Positions 28,936 through 40,412 of a DNA stretch of 64,000 bases are shown piece by piece (the first letter of the stretch is position 1; the number at the start of each line of letters is the position of its first letter). A model generated the notes under the pieces. That model ran no database searches. It was not told the origin of the DNA and saw only the letters and a list, made by a program, of their open reading frames with translations. The DNA is from Gilliamella mensalis (GTDB lineage Bacteria > Pseudomonadota > Gammaproteobacteria > Enterobacterales > Orbaceae). Where the stretch lies: positions 62,001 to 126,000 of the forward strand of contig NZ_FMWR01000010.1 in the NCBI RefSeq assembly GCF_900103085.1, given 5' to 3'. The position numbers and the translations under genes were made by a program.

Positions 28936-29685
28936 TTAATAGCAATCTGTATTAACAGTTAATACATACTCTTTAACAAGATTTTCCAGTTCAATTTTAT
29001 CGTGACCTGTAAATGTTAATGTTTTCATGATAGTGTGTGGTTCGCTTTGTAATATAGCTTGATATTGCGCAATATATTGACTAGCGATCGGTTTATATGA
29101 CCAGTGCCATTCTTCGGGTTGATATCCCCCTTTTCTTCCATCATTGAATGCTTGGCAAAATCCATATTTAGGTAGGTTCTCTTGTAGCCATTTATAAAGA
29201 ATGGCTCCTTTTTTATCATACTTAAAATATTCTGATGAAACACTCGTAATATCGATATCTGTGCCCCAGTGATGACGAGAAGTACCTGGCATTGATGAAT
29301 ATTTTAAAATTTGTTTCGCAACTTTTTGCGGGTCATTGAACTTAGTAGACAATGCATCCCATTTTCGTTGCCAAATTCCATTTTGGTAAGTATAACTCCG
29401 CGTTGCGCTTACTACGATAAAAGGAATGTCTGGATGAACTTTTTTAAAATCATTATAAGCTTTAATAAGTTGCTCGGTAGGCTCTTTTTGCAGATACATT
29501 CCTTTTTTATTTACAGGCAATATGGTTGAATCTAATGCGATAAAATTATCGTCTTTTTTTTCATCAAACTGCCCAATCAGTTTATTTAGAGGGATTTGTT
29601 GTGCCATAGTAAAAGTAGAAAATAAAAGTAACGCTAAGTTTAAAATCAAACTGCCCATTTTGTTAAGTAGTGTTGAATTTTTCAT
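28936..29685 (-). CDS. M15-family D,D-/L,D-carboxypeptidase (VanY type)
   Basis: This secreted zinc peptidase is predicted to trim peptidoglycan stem peptides. The 249-residue protein has a signal peptide (about 1-28, ending TMAQQ). The metal motif SxHxxGxxxD is at 136-145 (His138, Asp145), and EEWHW supplies His194. It is convergent with cpxA, 12 bases apart. A cell-wall enzyme beside cpxRA fits envelope maintenance, but co-regulation is not shown. Exact substrate (D-Ala-D-Ala or tetrapeptide) cannot be decided. Confidence 0.85.
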   Translation of the reverse strand: MKNSTLLNKMGSLILNLALLLFSTFTMAQQIPLNKLIGQFDEKKDDNFIALDSTILPVNKKGMYLQKEPTEQLIKAYNDFKKVHPDIPFIVVSATRSYTYQNGIWQRKWDALSTKFNDPQKVAKQILKYSSMPGTSRHHWGTDIDITSVSSEYFKYDKKGAILYKWLQENLPKYGFCQAFNDGRKGGYQPEEWHWSYKPIASQYIAQYQAILQSEPHTIMKTLTFTGHDKIELENLVKEYVLTVNTDCY

Positions 29686-29787
29686 CTTTTGAGCATTACC
29701 AATATTCTATTAGCCAGATTAAGTTAAAAACAGTATAATCCTTTTCCTAAAAATTAAAATAGCCATAATGTGTAAAAACGAGGCCTT

Positions 29788-30978
29788 ATGTTAACACCAC
29801 CTTCATCTAACACGTCTGTTAATTATTCAAGCACTACAAATACAATGAACCTAAATACAACTAATCACACAAACGAAAAAATAAATTTACTTAACTTCAC
29901 ACGCCAGCAATTAAGAGAGTTTTTTATATCTCTTGGCGAAAAACCATTTCGAGCCGATCAAGTAATGAAATGGATCTATCATTTTGGAATAGATGATTTC
30001 GATCAAATGACCGATATCAATAAAAAATTACGTGAACAACTAAAAACTTTAGCTGAAATTAAAGCTCCGATGATTGCAATGGAGCAACGTTCATCAGACG
30101 GAACAATTAAATGGGCACTTGATGTTGGAAATAACCAAATGATTGAATCTGTTTATATTCCTGAGCGTGATCGTGCAACATTATGTGTTTCATCACAAGT
30201 TGGTTGTGCATTAGCATGTAAATTCTGTTCAACGGCGCAACAAGGATTTAATCGAAATTTAACCGTTTCAGAAATTATTGGACAAGTATGGCGTGCATCA
30301 AACGCTATTGGGGTAACTGGTAAACTAGCTGATAGACCTATCACTAATGTCGTTATGATGGGAATGGGAGAACCACTACTTAATTTATCTAATGTAGCAC
30401 CAGCGATGGAAATTATGTTAGATGATTTTGGTTATGGATTATCCAAAAGACGTGTCACACTATCAACTTCTGGGGTTGTACCCGCTTTAGATAAACTAGC
30501 CGGTATGATTGATGTTGCATTAGCCATTTCACTTCATGCTCCAAATGATAAGATTCGAAGTGAAATTATGCCAATAAACGAAAAATATAACATGGCAATG
30601 CTACGAGATTCTATTTTACGCTATCTTTCTACTTCAAATGCCAATCATGGTAAAGTAACAATTGAATATGTATTACTTAATCAAATTAACGACGGCGTTG
30701 AGCATGCCCATGAGCTTGCACAATTTCTAAAAAATGTACCTAGTAAAATTAATTTAATTCCTTGGAATCCATTCCCAGGAGCCCCTTATTCTCGCTGCTC
30801 AAATACACGTATTGATCGTTTTATGAAAACACTAATGGGCTATGGTTTTACAGTGATTGTTCGTAAGACACGTGGCGATGATATTGATGCAGCATGTGGA
30901 CAATTGGCTGGCGAAGTTGTTGATCGCACTAAAAGAACACTTTATAAAAAACAAAATTTAATTGAGCAAACAGCTTAA
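29788..30978 (+). CDS. rlmN: Dual-specificity 23S rRNA A2503 / tRNA A37 C2-methyltransferase RlmN
   Basis: RlmN is a radical-SAM enzyme that methylates adenosine in 23S rRNA and some tRNAs. The 396-residue protein has the cluster motif Cys140-x3-Cys144-x2-Cys147 (CALACKFC), the GMGEPLLN block near 192 and a conserved late cysteine in [10 protein letters not shown]. The first 30 residues are Asn/Thr/Ser-rich and longer than in E. coli. The ATG at 29788 has a GAGG upstream; Met20 is an alternative. pilW follows, as in many gammaproteobacteria. Confidence 0.96.
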   Translation: MLTPPSSNTSVNYSSTTNTMNLNTTNHTNEKINLLNFTRQQLREFFISLGEKPFRADQVMKWIYHFGIDDFDQMTDINKKLREQLKTLAEIKAPMIAMEQRSSDGTIKWALDVGNNQMIESVYIPERDRATLCVSSQVGCALACKFCSTAQQGFNRNLTVSEIIGQVWRASNAIGVTGKLADRPITNVVMMGMGEPLLNLSNVAPAMEIMLDDFGYGLSKRRVTLSTSGVVPALDKLAGMIDVALAISLHAPNDKIRSEIMPINEKYNMAMLRDSILRYLSTSNANHGKVTIEYVLLNQINDGVEHAHELAQFLKNVPSKINLIPWNPFPGAPYSRCSNTRIDRFMKTLMGYGFTVIVRKTRGDDIDAACGQLAGEVVDRTKRTLYKKQNLIEQTA

Positions 30979-31005
30979 GGATAAACCTTTATAAAGGAGA
31001 GATAG

Positions 31006-31620
31006 ATGAAAAAATTGTTAGTTATATCTAGCTGTTTTTTGATGTTAATACTATCAGGTTGTCAAATGAATAACAGCCATGAATTTGACCCAGAGAAAGC
31101 TGCTTTGGCTAGAATGAGACTTGGATTAGGATATCTTGCTAAAGCAAATGAGTCAGAAGAAAATGTCAAAGCAGCTCATTATAATCTAAAATTAGCTGCG
31201 CAATACTCTCCAAACAATCCCCAAATTATGTTAGCTATGGCAATGTTTGATCAACATGTTGGTCAATACAAAGAAGCTGAGATGATTTATAAACGTATTA
31301 CCCTAATGCAACCAGGTAATGGATTATATCGAGTGCATTATGGCTCTTTTTTATGTGGTCTGGATCGTTATGAAGAAGCAAAACAGCAATTTCAGCAAAG
31401 CCTTGATTTAGATCGCCACCATTGGAAAGCGGATGCTTATGAGCAATATGGCTATTGTGCTATCCAACATCATGATAAAAAAACAGCTGACTTAATGTTT
31501 AAACTACTTTTTCAATATGATGCAAATCGTCGAGCTAACGTCAAACAAATAGCTGAGCTTTATCAAAACAAGGGGGATATAAATGTCGCAAATTATTTAT
31601 TTTCAGTAATAAAAAAATAA
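31006..31620 (+). CDS. pilW: Type IV pilus biogenesis/stability lipoprotein PilW (PilF)
   Basis: PilW is an outer-membrane TPR lipoprotein that helps secretin assembly for type IV pili. The 204-residue protein has a signal peptide with lipobox L16-S17-G18-C19. Four to five TPR-like repeats follow across 35-200 (for example AKANESEENVKAAHYNLKLAAQYSPNNPQI, then QYKEAEMIYKRI). It starts behind AAAGGAGAG, 27 bases after rlmN. The usual followers rodZ and ispG are absent; mntP comes next. Confidence 0.88.
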   Translation: MKKLLVISSCFLMLILSGCQMNNSHEFDPEKAALARMRLGLGYLAKANESEENVKAAHYNLKLAAQYSPNNPQIMLAMAMFDQHVGQYKEAEMIYKRITLMQPGNGLYRVHYGSFLCGLDRYEEAKQQFQQSLDLDRHHWKADAYEQYGYCAIQHHDKKTADLMFKLLFQYDANRRANVKQIAELYQNKGDINVANYLFSVIKK

Positions 31621-31683
31621 ATCATAACGAATTATTATTCAATAATAATAAAATTAATATAATGTAAAGCAAGAGTATATGTC

Positions 31684-32265
31684 ATGAGTTTTTGGGCTAT
31701 TTTGTTGTTAGCACTGGCTATGTCAACCGATGCCTTTGCTGTCGCTGTATGTCGTGGAGTTTCGCTTAAATCTACCCCATTTTTAGGGGCACTCAAAGTC
31801 GGTATTTTATTTGGTGTTGTCGAAGCTATTACGCCATTACTAGGTTGGTTAATTGGCTATATTGCACTGCAATATATCGAACAATGGGATCATTGGGTTG
31901 TTTTTATTGTCATGTTATTTTTAGGTATTAACATGATTTACAATAGTTTTAAAAAATCTGATGAAGATTGCCAAGATCAAGATGATAAAGAAGCCTCATC
32001 AAAAAAATCTTCTTTAATGTTAATTTTTACTGCTATATCAACCAGTATTGATGCTTTTGCTGTTGGGGTTGGATTGGCATTAGCAAGCGTCAATATCTGT
32101 TTTGCTGCAACAATGATTGGCATAGCAACCTGTTTAATGGTTACCATTGGGTTATTGCTAGGCAATAAGTTGGGATGTTTAATTGGTAAGCGGGCTGAAT
32201 TCTTAGGGGGATTGGTGCTTATTCTGATTGGTACAATTACACTTTATCAGCATTTATCTAACTAG
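31684..32265 (+). CDS. mntP: Manganese efflux pump MntP
   Basis: MntP exports Mn2+ across the inner membrane. The 193-residue protein has six hydrophobic segments in two related halves, with the repeated signatures AMSTDAFAVAVCRG (about 12-25) and STSIDAFAVGVGLALA (about 120-135). A charged loop (DEDCQDQDDKEASSKKS) separates the halves. The 63-base gap before it is too short for a full yybP-ykoY riboswitch. Confidence 0.94.
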   Translation: MSFWAILLLALAMSTDAFAVAVCRGVSLKSTPFLGALKVGILFGVVEAITPLLGWLIGYIALQYIEQWDHWVVFIVMLFLGINMIYNSFKKSDEDCQDQDDKEASSKKSSLMLIFTAISTSIDAFAVGVGLALASVNICFAATMIGIATCLMVTIGLLLGNKLGCLIGKRAEFLGGLVLILIGTITLYQHLSN

Positions 32266-32835
32266 CCTTTTTTGACGCTTATATAGAATAACAAATTAAT
32301 TTTTAAAGGATAAATCATCATAACAATATCCTCTAACTTTAAGAAATCCAATCGGTAGCATTGAAACCAACTTAAGTAAGTTACCATAAGCTGTTATCTT
32401 CCCAAAGGTAACAGTTTATAAAAAACACTTCTATGTGCCTCTTTTTAAATTGTACAAAATGTCATGTCAAAATGGACTTGTACAATAATCAGATTTCTCT
32501 ACAGTAAAATCACGAAGTTGATATATTTGATTCTGTTTGTCAATTTCACAAAAAAATAATCCGCTCAATAACTTCATTTAATCGGCATTTAAATTGAGCA
32601 TATTCTATCACCTTTTACCTAAGTAGTTTTTTAGTTTTGTACTGCCAAGTTTTTTCTATAAGATTAACAACTTGTTTTTATTATCTATTTTTAATCCTAT
32701 TTCAGATGAAAATTAAATAACAAATACTTATTCTATTTAAAAATAAAACTTATCTTTTCATAGTGTTACTATTTAGTTTTAGTTATATTTTGTTTGGATT
32801 TTAAGGGCGTTGGTAAAAGGAGTTTTATGAAAAAA
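32266..32835. other. AT-rich gap between mntP and groL
   Basis: The 570 bases carry no gene I can support. A stem-loop lies at 32391-32414. Two copies of the palindrome TTGTACAA stand 28 bases apart (32450-32457 and 32478-32485). No promoter facing a gene is expected, because mntP and groL converge here. Confidence 0.5.
32391..32414. terminator. Stem-loop downstream of mntP
   Basis: CTGTTATCTT-CCCA-AAGGTAACAG is a 10-base stem with one G-U pair, followed by TTTATAAAAAA. It lies 126 bases after the mntP stop; terminator is likely but not certain. Confidence 0.45.
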
Positions 32836-32861
32836 AAACCATTTGCCTACGCAAATGGTTT
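32836..32861 (-). terminator. Terminator of groS-groL
   Basis: AAACCATTTGC-CTAC-GCAAATGGTTT is a perfect 11-base stem. On the minus strand it ends in a U-run of at least eight, 36 bases after the groL stop. Confidence 0.9.
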
Positions 32862-32896
32862 AAGTTAATGGATATTGGTTGGATTATCGACAGAAA

Positions 32897-34567
<1,671 letters not shown>

Positions 34568-34589
34568 CTATAGTTTAATTATATGCCGA

Positions 34590-34883
34590 TTATGCTTGAA
34601 CAATGGCTAAAATATCGCTTTCTGATAAGATAAGCACTTCTTCATTATCGATTTTTTCGGTTTTAACGCCATATCCTTCATTGAAAATTACAATATCACC
34701 CACTTTAACATCTAACGGCTGTACTTGACCATTTTCTAAAATACGACCATTACCAACAGCTAAAACTTCACCACGTGTTGATTTACCAGCTGCTGAACCA
34801 GTTAACACAATACCACCAGCTGATTTTGATTCTACTTCTTTGCGTTTAATGATCACACGATCATGCAATGGACGAATTTTCAT
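34590..34883 (-). CDS. groS: Co-chaperonin GroES (10 kDa)
   Basis: GroES caps GroEL. The 97-residue protein has the N-terminal [14 protein letters not shown], the mobile loop around [12 protein letters not shown] (21-32) and the end [17 protein letters not shown] site precedes the ATG. A consensus sigma-32 promoter and a leader hairpin lie upstream. Confidence 0.99.
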   Translation of the reverse strand: MKIRPLHDRVIIKRKEVESKSAGGIVLTGSAAGKSTRGEVLAVGNGRILENGQVQPLDVKVGDIVIFNEGYGVKTEKIDNEEVLILSESDILAIVQA

Positions 34884-34933
34884 TAGTTATCTCCTAGCAC
34901 TAATTTTTAAATAGACAATTATTAAAAATAAAT

Positions 34934-34953
34934 CATAAAATTACGATTTTATG
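34934..34953 (-). other. Hairpin in the groS mRNA leader
   Basis: CATAAAAT-TACG-ATTTTATG is a perfect 8-base stem with a 4-base loop. It lies between the predicted heat-shock start of transcription (about 34960) and the groS ATG, so it would form near the 5' end of the message. Confidence 0.6.
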
Positions 34954-34966
34954 ACATAGTCCACTT

Positions 34967-34995
34967 TAAATGGGGACTATTTTAAAATCTTCAAG
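34967..34995 (-). promoter_or_regulatory. Sigma-32 promoter of groS-groL
   Basis: On the minus strand CTTGAA (34990-34995) and CCCCATTTA (34967-34975) are 14 bases apart. This is an exact match to the known RpoH consensus. Confidence 0.92.
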
Positions 34996-35028
34996 TGGTA
35001 AAAATTAAAAAAAAATCCAATTGATTAT

Positions 35029-35466
35029 TTATTCATCATTCTTACGTTTAAACTCCCCCTCAATAATATCTTCATTTTGGTAATGTGTTTGTGATGATGA
35101 AAATGTTGATTTAATTGGTATTTTTCTAACAATAAATTTAACAATATGTTCTTGAACATTAGGTATTAATAAAATTGCACCTAAAATATCAGTTAAAAAC
35201 CCAGGAATAAGCAGAAAAAAACCAGCAAAAAGTAAGGCTACACTTTTAATGAGTTCATTTTTAGGACTTTGGTTATTTGCGATTTTTTGTTGCATAATGC
35301 TAAGATTCTTTAAACCTTGTGTTTTAACTAATGAAAAACCAAGAATTGACGTTGCAATAATACAAATTAAAGCAAGAAAAACCCCGATTATATTTGCAAC
35401 TGCAATGAAACAACTAACCTCACAATAAACATAAATAAAAAAAACAATAAAACCAATAAATCGCAT
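35029..35466 (-). CDS. fxsA: FxsA family inner-membrane protein
   Basis: FxsA is named for suppressing F-plasmid exclusion of phage T7 when overproduced; its normal role is unknown. The 145-residue protein has three to four hydrophobic segments (about 3-20, 22-45, 75-105) and a charged C-terminus. The family block LLFAGFFLLIPGFLTDILGAILLIP lies at about 78-102. It is just upstream of groS on the same strand, near the same neighbours as in E. coli. Confidence 0.92.
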   Translation of the reverse strand: MRFIGFIVFFIYVYCEVSCFIAVANIIGVFLALICIIATSILGFSLVKTQGLKNLSIMQQKIANNQSPKNELIKSVALLFAGFFLLIPGFLTDILGAILLIPNVQEHIVKFIVRKIPIKSTFSSSQTHYQNEDIIEGEFKRKNDE

Positions 35467-35582
35467 ATAACAATTCCTATAAGCATAAAAGACATATTAT
35501 TAGAAACTAGCTATTAATATGAAGATGATTAGCTATTTTTCAACCAAACAATATATTTTTTTAAAAAATCTTACAAAAAGGA

Positions 35583-35611
35583 TTGACTGATAATCACGAA
35601 TCGTGTTTAAT
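35583..35611 (+). promoter_or_regulatory. Promoter of tRNA-Phe
   Basis: TTGACT (35583-35588) and TTTAAT (35606-35611) are 17 bases apart, 14 bases before the tRNA. The spacer ends with the dyad CACGA-A-TCGTG. Confidence 0.7.
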
Positions 35612-35625
35612 GTGCATCCGTTGTT

Positions 35626-35701
35626 GCCCGGATAGCTCAGTCGGTAGAGCAGGGGATTGAAAATCCCCGTGTCCGTGGTTCGATTCCGCGTCCGGGCACC
35701 A
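35626..35701 (+). tRNA. tRNA-Phe (anticodon GAA)
   Basis: A 76-base cloverleaf with encoded CCA. The acceptor is GCCCGGA paired with TCCGGGC, the anticodon arm is GGGGATTGAAAATCCCC and the T arm is CGTGGTTCGATTCCGCG. It has its own promoter and terminator. Confidence 0.98.
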
Positions 35702-35717
35702 ATTACCAAATTCTAAG

Positions 35718-35739
35718 ACCTGCTCTAGCAGGTTTTTTT
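35718..35739 (+). terminator. Terminator of tRNA-Phe
   Basis: ACCTGCT-CT-AGCAGGT is a tight stem followed by a run of T, 16 bases after the tRNA end. Confidence 0.88.
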
Positions 35740-36349
35740 ATGTCTAAATCCTTTTAGAATAAGCCTTTCAACTTGTTTCACTATTCAACTTAGTTCAACC
35801 CAAATATTGAATTTGGATAAGCTAATCTTGTGATCGCAGTTGCTACATAGGAATACAACCTATCTAAAAGTTCTTTTTGATATTTCATTCCCACTACCTT
35901 CAATAATAAAATAGTTAATAGAATCAATTAGGTTTAATCTCGGTCATGATTCTAATCTTTTAAATAATTTTATTCAGTGCTTGAATATTTATTTTTAATA
36001 TTTTGAAATTAAAATATTTTTTATATTATAAAAGTGATATTTGTTTGATTGTGCGTTTTTTGTAGTACTGTATAAATTTTATCAATTTTTTTCATTAATT
36101 CGTTTATGACAATTACATCAAATGTTATTAAGTTTTGATCAAATTTTAACAAATTATAATTCAATCACTTAAAAAATATATAATTAATAGAATATATAGA
36201 TAATACAAAATAAGTCTGAGCCGTTCATAGTTTAGTAAATATTTTTTAACAACAAAAAGATGCCTAAAATGAACAAATAATAGCAACTAGATTTATTAGT
36301 AACGATCAGCGATAATCTTAATCTTCTCTTATCAATAATTAGTATTGTT
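35740..36349. other. AT-rich gap upstream of recC
   Basis: About 610 bases with no frame I can support. It contains many short AT stretches and should carry the recC promoter, but no convincing -35/-10 pair or operator stands out. In E. coli the upstream neighbours of recC are prepilin-like genes (ppdC); no trace of one is seen. Confidence 0.5.
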
Positions 36350-39300
36350 ATGTTTACCATTTATCATTCAAATCAGGTCGATTTACTCAAGACGCTATTG
36401 AGTGAATTGATGCGCAGGCAACCATTAGAGGATGTATTTACATCTGATATAGTTATGGTGCAAAGTCAAGGTATGGCACAGTGGTTGCAAATTGCGTTAG
36501 CGGATGAACTGGGTATTGTGGCTAATGTTGATTTTCTTTTTCCAACTCAATTGATTTGGCAACTTTATCAAACGTTATTGCCCGATGCGCCCATTGAAAA
36601 TAGTTATAGTATTGAAGCAATGAGTTGGCGTCTGTACTATTTGTTGCCCCAAGTTATTGGGCAACCTGAGTTTAGCGCACTTAAACATTATCTAGATATT
36701 GATAAACAAGATAAAAAACGATATCAGCTTGCAACCCGTATAGCGCGGTTATTTGACCAATATTTAGTTTATCGCCCTGATTGGCTAGCAAAGTGGGAGG
36801 CCAATCAGACTGTTAGTGAATTAAATCATCATTCCGATGAAAAGTGGCAAGCAGAGCTATGGCGAAAGCTAATATCTATCAGTCAACCTTATCATCGCGC
36901 TAATATTTATCAACAAATGCTTGAAATTTTGTTAGATAATAACTTTGAGCGTTCACGTTTAGCTCTATCACCTAATCGTATTTTTATTTTTGGTATTACT
37001 TCTCTTCCTCCTATTTATCTTTCGTTACTGTCAGCACTTGGGCAACATATTGATGTCCATTTGATGTTTAACAATCCGTGTAAATGGTATTGGGGCGATA
37101 TTGTTGAAAAGCAGTTGTCAGATATATTAAATACACCCGATAAAATCCCCAATCCTCTTTTAACCTCGTGGGGAAAATTGGGACGTGATAATCTGTTTTT
37201 GTTACAGGAATTTAATAATAAACAAGATATTGAAGCATTTGTTGATCAAGGGCGATCTTGTTTATTAAATGCCATTCAGCAAGATATTTTAGATCTGTAT
37301 CAAAACGATTTTGGTAATGAGCATATTGCAGCAACAGATAACTCAATTTCGTTTCATGTCTGCCATAGTGAACAACGTGAAGTTGAGGTTTTGTATGATT
37401 ATCTGCTATCGGTTTTTGACGCTGATCCCACACTAGAATTACGTGATTGCATAGTTATGGTTTCGGATATTGATAAGTATGTGCCTTATATTCGAGCTGT
37501 TTTTGCTAATGCTTATGAAAAGCGCTATTTACCTTTTACCATTTCAGATCAAAAAGCACGAAATATCGATCCAATTGTTCAAGGTTTTTTTACTATTTTA
37601 AATTTTCCAAATAGCCGCTTTACAGCAGAAGAACTCTTTAATCTGCTTGAGATCCCGGCTATTTGTGAAAAATTTGCAATTAATCAATCACAGCTAACCT
37701 TGTTGAGGACTTGGATTGTTGAGTCAGGCATTCGTTTTGGGCTTGATAGTGCACATAGTTGGTTATTTGGACTGGAACGTTTATTACTAGGCTATACCAT
37801 GAGTAGTGAACAAGGCGGTTGGCAACAGATATTACCTTATGATGGTGCAACCGGTTTAGATGCCGAACTAATCGGTCAATTAGCCGAATTTATTAAAGTG
37901 GTAAAGAAGTGGTTTGCTATCTTAAACGAAGAAAAACCGCTCATTGATTGGCAACCTTGTTGTCTTGAATTGATTAATGATTTTTTTGTCAGCAATTCAC
38001 AACGTGAATCCATTTTATTGATGATAGCACAAGAGTGGCAAGCGTTGATTAATAGTGGTTTGTCAGCCAATTATATGGATAATATTTCTATTACGATTTT
38101 GCATGATGCCATGCAATCACGCTTAGAACAAAATCATTTAGCACATCGTTTTTTAGTCGGTAAGATAAACTTTTGTACCATGATGCCAATGCGCTCGATT
38201 CCCTTTAAAGTTGTTTGTTTATTGGGAATGAATGACGGGGATTATCCAAGAACGTCGCTTCCACTTGACTTTGATTTAATCTCACAGCATCCAAGACGAG
38301 GCGATCGCAGTCGTCGCACCGATGATCGTTACCTTTTTTTAGAGGCAATTTTATCTGCGCAAAAACAGCTGTATATCAGTTATATTGGTCGCGAAATGAA
38401 AGATGATAGTGAGCGTTATCCCTCTATACTTGTTGATGAACTTTGGGAGTATATTGCCCAATATTATAATATACCTGCAAATAACATGGTTAGTTCTGCT
38501 AACAGCTTGGATTTTTTACGTGTAAACCATACACGCACACCGTTTAATCCGCAAAATTTTTTACAAGAACCAAAAAGCTATGCCGATGAGTGGTTACCTG
38601 CGGCATTGCAACAAGGTGAAAACCAATTATTTATTAGTCAAATACCTGTTATTGATGTCGATAATATCAATCTCGATGAATTAAAACGATTTTACCAACA
38701 CTCTATTCGGTTTTTTTTACAAAAACGGTTTAATTTTTATATCAATTATTTGGATGATACCTTACCTGATGCCGAAAATTTTAATCTTGATAGTTTAAAA
38801 CGTTATCAATTGAACTTGCTGATTTTAAATCAGCTGATCTCTAATGAACCACCAAAATCCGATGATTTTTATCAGCGTTTAGCATTAACAGGTGAATTAC
38901 CAGATGGTGCCTTTGGTGAAATTATTTATGATAATCAATTTGAATCACTGCAACCATTAGCGAATAAAATTAACCAAGAACGCTTGGTTATGACAACGCA
39001 AGAGGTCAATTTAACTATTTTGACCAATGGGCAACATGCCCAATTACAAGGTTGGTTAACCCATATTCAAGATGATGGTATTTTAACATGGCGCCCTGCA
39101 AAACTTTCGATTCGAGATGGTATTTCGTTGTGGATCGATCATTTGGTTTATTGCATTTTACATCCCGAAAAAATTGACAGTCAAAGTCGTATGTATGGTA
39201 GGGAAAATAATGAATGGCGATTTTCACACATCCCAAGTGATAAGGCTATGGCAATTTTAACCACATTAGTTGAAGGCTATGTACAAGGTATCAATCAACC

Positions 39301-39559
39301 TTTATTACTACCTGTACAATGCGCATGGAATTGGTTAATTGCAGCCTATAACAAAAAAACAGGTGAGGTAATCTCAAGTGAAAAAGCAATTAATCAGCTG
39401 TTAAATTCTTGGCAAGGAGGATTATACCAATCACCTGAATGTGATAGCTACTACGCTAGAGTTTACCCTGACTTAACCGACGCATTAATTGAACAAATTA
39501 TTTTTGCTGCCCAACGATTTTTACTGCCAATTTTATTACATCAAACAACTGTAGAATAA
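36350..39559 (+). CDS. recC: Exodeoxyribonuclease V gamma subunit RecC
   Basis: RecC recognises Chi and splits the strands in the RecBCD repair enzyme. The 1069-residue protein is a little shorter than in E. coli (1122). It shows the dead-helicase N-terminal part (FTIYHSNQVDLL, VQSQGMAQWLQ), a central region with PFKVVCLLGMNDGDYPR near 620, and the RTDDRYLFLEAILSA block. recB and recD normally lie close by (with ptrA); here yjjV follows after 8 bases. They must be elsewhere if the complex is complete. Confidence 0.95.
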   Translation: MFTIYHSNQVDLLKTLLSELMRRQPLEDVFTSDIVMVQSQGMAQWLQIALADELGIVANVDFLFPTQLIWQLYQTLLPDAPIENSYSIEAMSWRLYYLLPQVIGQPEFSALKHYLDIDKQDKKRYQLATRIARLFDQYLVYRPDWLAKWEANQTVSELNHHSDEKWQAELWRKLISISQPYHRANIYQQMLEILLDNNFERSRLALSPNRIFIFGITSLPPIYLSLLSALGQHIDVHLMFNNPCKWYWGDIVEKQLSDILNTPDKIPNPLLTSWGKLGRDNLFLLQEFNNKQDIEAFVDQGRSCLLNAIQQDILDLYQNDFGNEHIAATDNSISFHVCHSEQREVEVLYDYLLSVFDADPTLELRDCIVMVSDIDKYVPYIRAVFANAYEKRYLPFTISDQKARNIDPIVQGFFTILNFPNSRFTAEELFNLLEIPAICEKFAINQSQLTLLRTWIVESGIRFGLDSAHSWLFGLERLLLGYTMSSEQGGWQQILPYDGATGLDAELIGQLAEFIKVVKKWFAILNEEKPLIDWQPCCLELINDFFVSNSQRESILLMIAQEWQALINSGLSANYMDNISITILHDAMQSRLEQNHLAHRFLVGKINFCTMMPMRSIPFKVVCLLGMNDGDYPRTSLPLDFDLISQHPRRGDRSRRTDDRYLFLEAILSAQKQLYISYIGREMKDDSERYPSILVDELWEYIAQYYNIPANNMVSSANSLDFLRVNHTRTPFNPQNFLQEPKSYADEWLPAALQQGENQLFISQIPVIDVDNINLDELKRFYQHSIRFFLQKRFNFYINYLDDTLPDAENFNLDSLKRYQLNLLILNQLISNEPPKSDDFYQRLALTGELPDGAFGEIIYDNQFESLQPLANKINQERLVMTTQEVNLTILTNGQHAQLQGWLTHIQDDGILTWRPAKLSIRDGISLWIDHLVYCILHPEKIDSQSRMYGRENNEWRFSHIPSDKAMAILTTLVEGYVQGINQPLLLPVQCAWNWLIAAYNKKTGEVISSEKAINQLLNSWQGGLYQSPECDSYYARVYPDLTDALIEQIIFAAQRFLLPILLHQTTVE

Positions 39560-39567
39560 GGGGCATT

Positions 39568-40359
39568 ATGTTTATTGATACACACTGTCATTTTGATTTT
39601 CCGCCTTTTACTGATCATCTGGCCGATTCAATAGCTAAAATTCGCCAAGCGGATATTGTTGGGTTAATCATACCCGCAGTTAGCGCTAACTATTTTAATA
39701 CCGTTTTGCAACTTGCTGATAATTATTGCGAGATCTATGCTGCTTTGGGGCTGCATCCTATTTATCAACATACCATAGCTGATTTAGAGCTGTTAACCAA
39801 TATCGTTAAAACCAAACCTAAAAAATTAATTGCCATTGGAGAGATAGGACTGGATCGCTATGATTTAAGTATTGATTGGCAACAGCAGCTATCATTTTTT
39901 AGATCACAATTAGCGCTTGCTAAACAATTTGATTTACCCGTTTTGATTCATTCACGCAAAGCGCACGATATTATGTACCATGAATTACACCGTGCCAACC
40001 TACCTTGCCGTGGTGTAATACATGGATTTTCAGGTAGCTATCAGCAAGCTATGCAATTTGTTAAGCTGGGCTATTATATTGGTGTAGGTGGCGTAATTAG
40101 TTATGAACGAGCGAATAAAACGCGCAATACGATTGCTCAATTACCGCTAGAAAGTCTTGTGCTTGAAACGGATGCTCCCGATATGCCATTAAGTGGTCGT
40201 CAAGGTCAAATAAATCGCCCTGAATATATCGCAGAAGTATTTAAAATCTTGACTCAATTACGCAATGAGTCAGCAGAGCACATAATGCACACGATTTTAG
40301 CAAATACCTTGACGCTATTTAGTAGACTCAATAGAGCAAAAATCACACAAAGAAACTAA
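39568..40359 (+). CDS. yjjV: TatD-family metal-dependent hydrolase/DNase YjjV
   Basis: TatD proteins are TIM-barrel metal hydrolases with 3'-5' nuclease or deacylase activity. The 263-residue protein has the metal ligands His6 and His8 in DTHCHFD, GEIGLDRYD near 92, PVLIHSRKAHD near 132, and LVLETDAPDMP near 206. It is 8 bases after recC, so they are likely co-transcribed. DNA repair linkage with RecC is inference. Confidence 0.93.
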   Translation: MFIDTHCHFDFPPFTDHLADSIAKIRQADIVGLIIPAVSANYFNTVLQLADNYCEIYAALGLHPIYQHTIADLELLTNIVKTKPKKLIAIGEIGLDRYDLSIDWQQQLSFFRSQLALAKQFDLPVLIHSRKAHDIMYHELHRANLPCRGVIHGFSGSYQQAMQFVKLGYYIGVGGVISYERANKTRNTIAQLPLESLVLETDAPDMPLSGRQGQINRPEYIAEVFKILTQLRNESAEHIMHTILANTLTLFSRLNRAKITQRN

Positions 40360-40412
40360 AATAACTTTATCATTATTATAGAATAATTTTATTAGACTCA
40401 TAGCAGGTTTAT

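Noticed and set aside
31621-31683. Manganese riboswitch (yybP-ykoY) before mntP
   Set aside because: Only 63 AT-rich bases lie before the gene and no suitable paired structure is visible.
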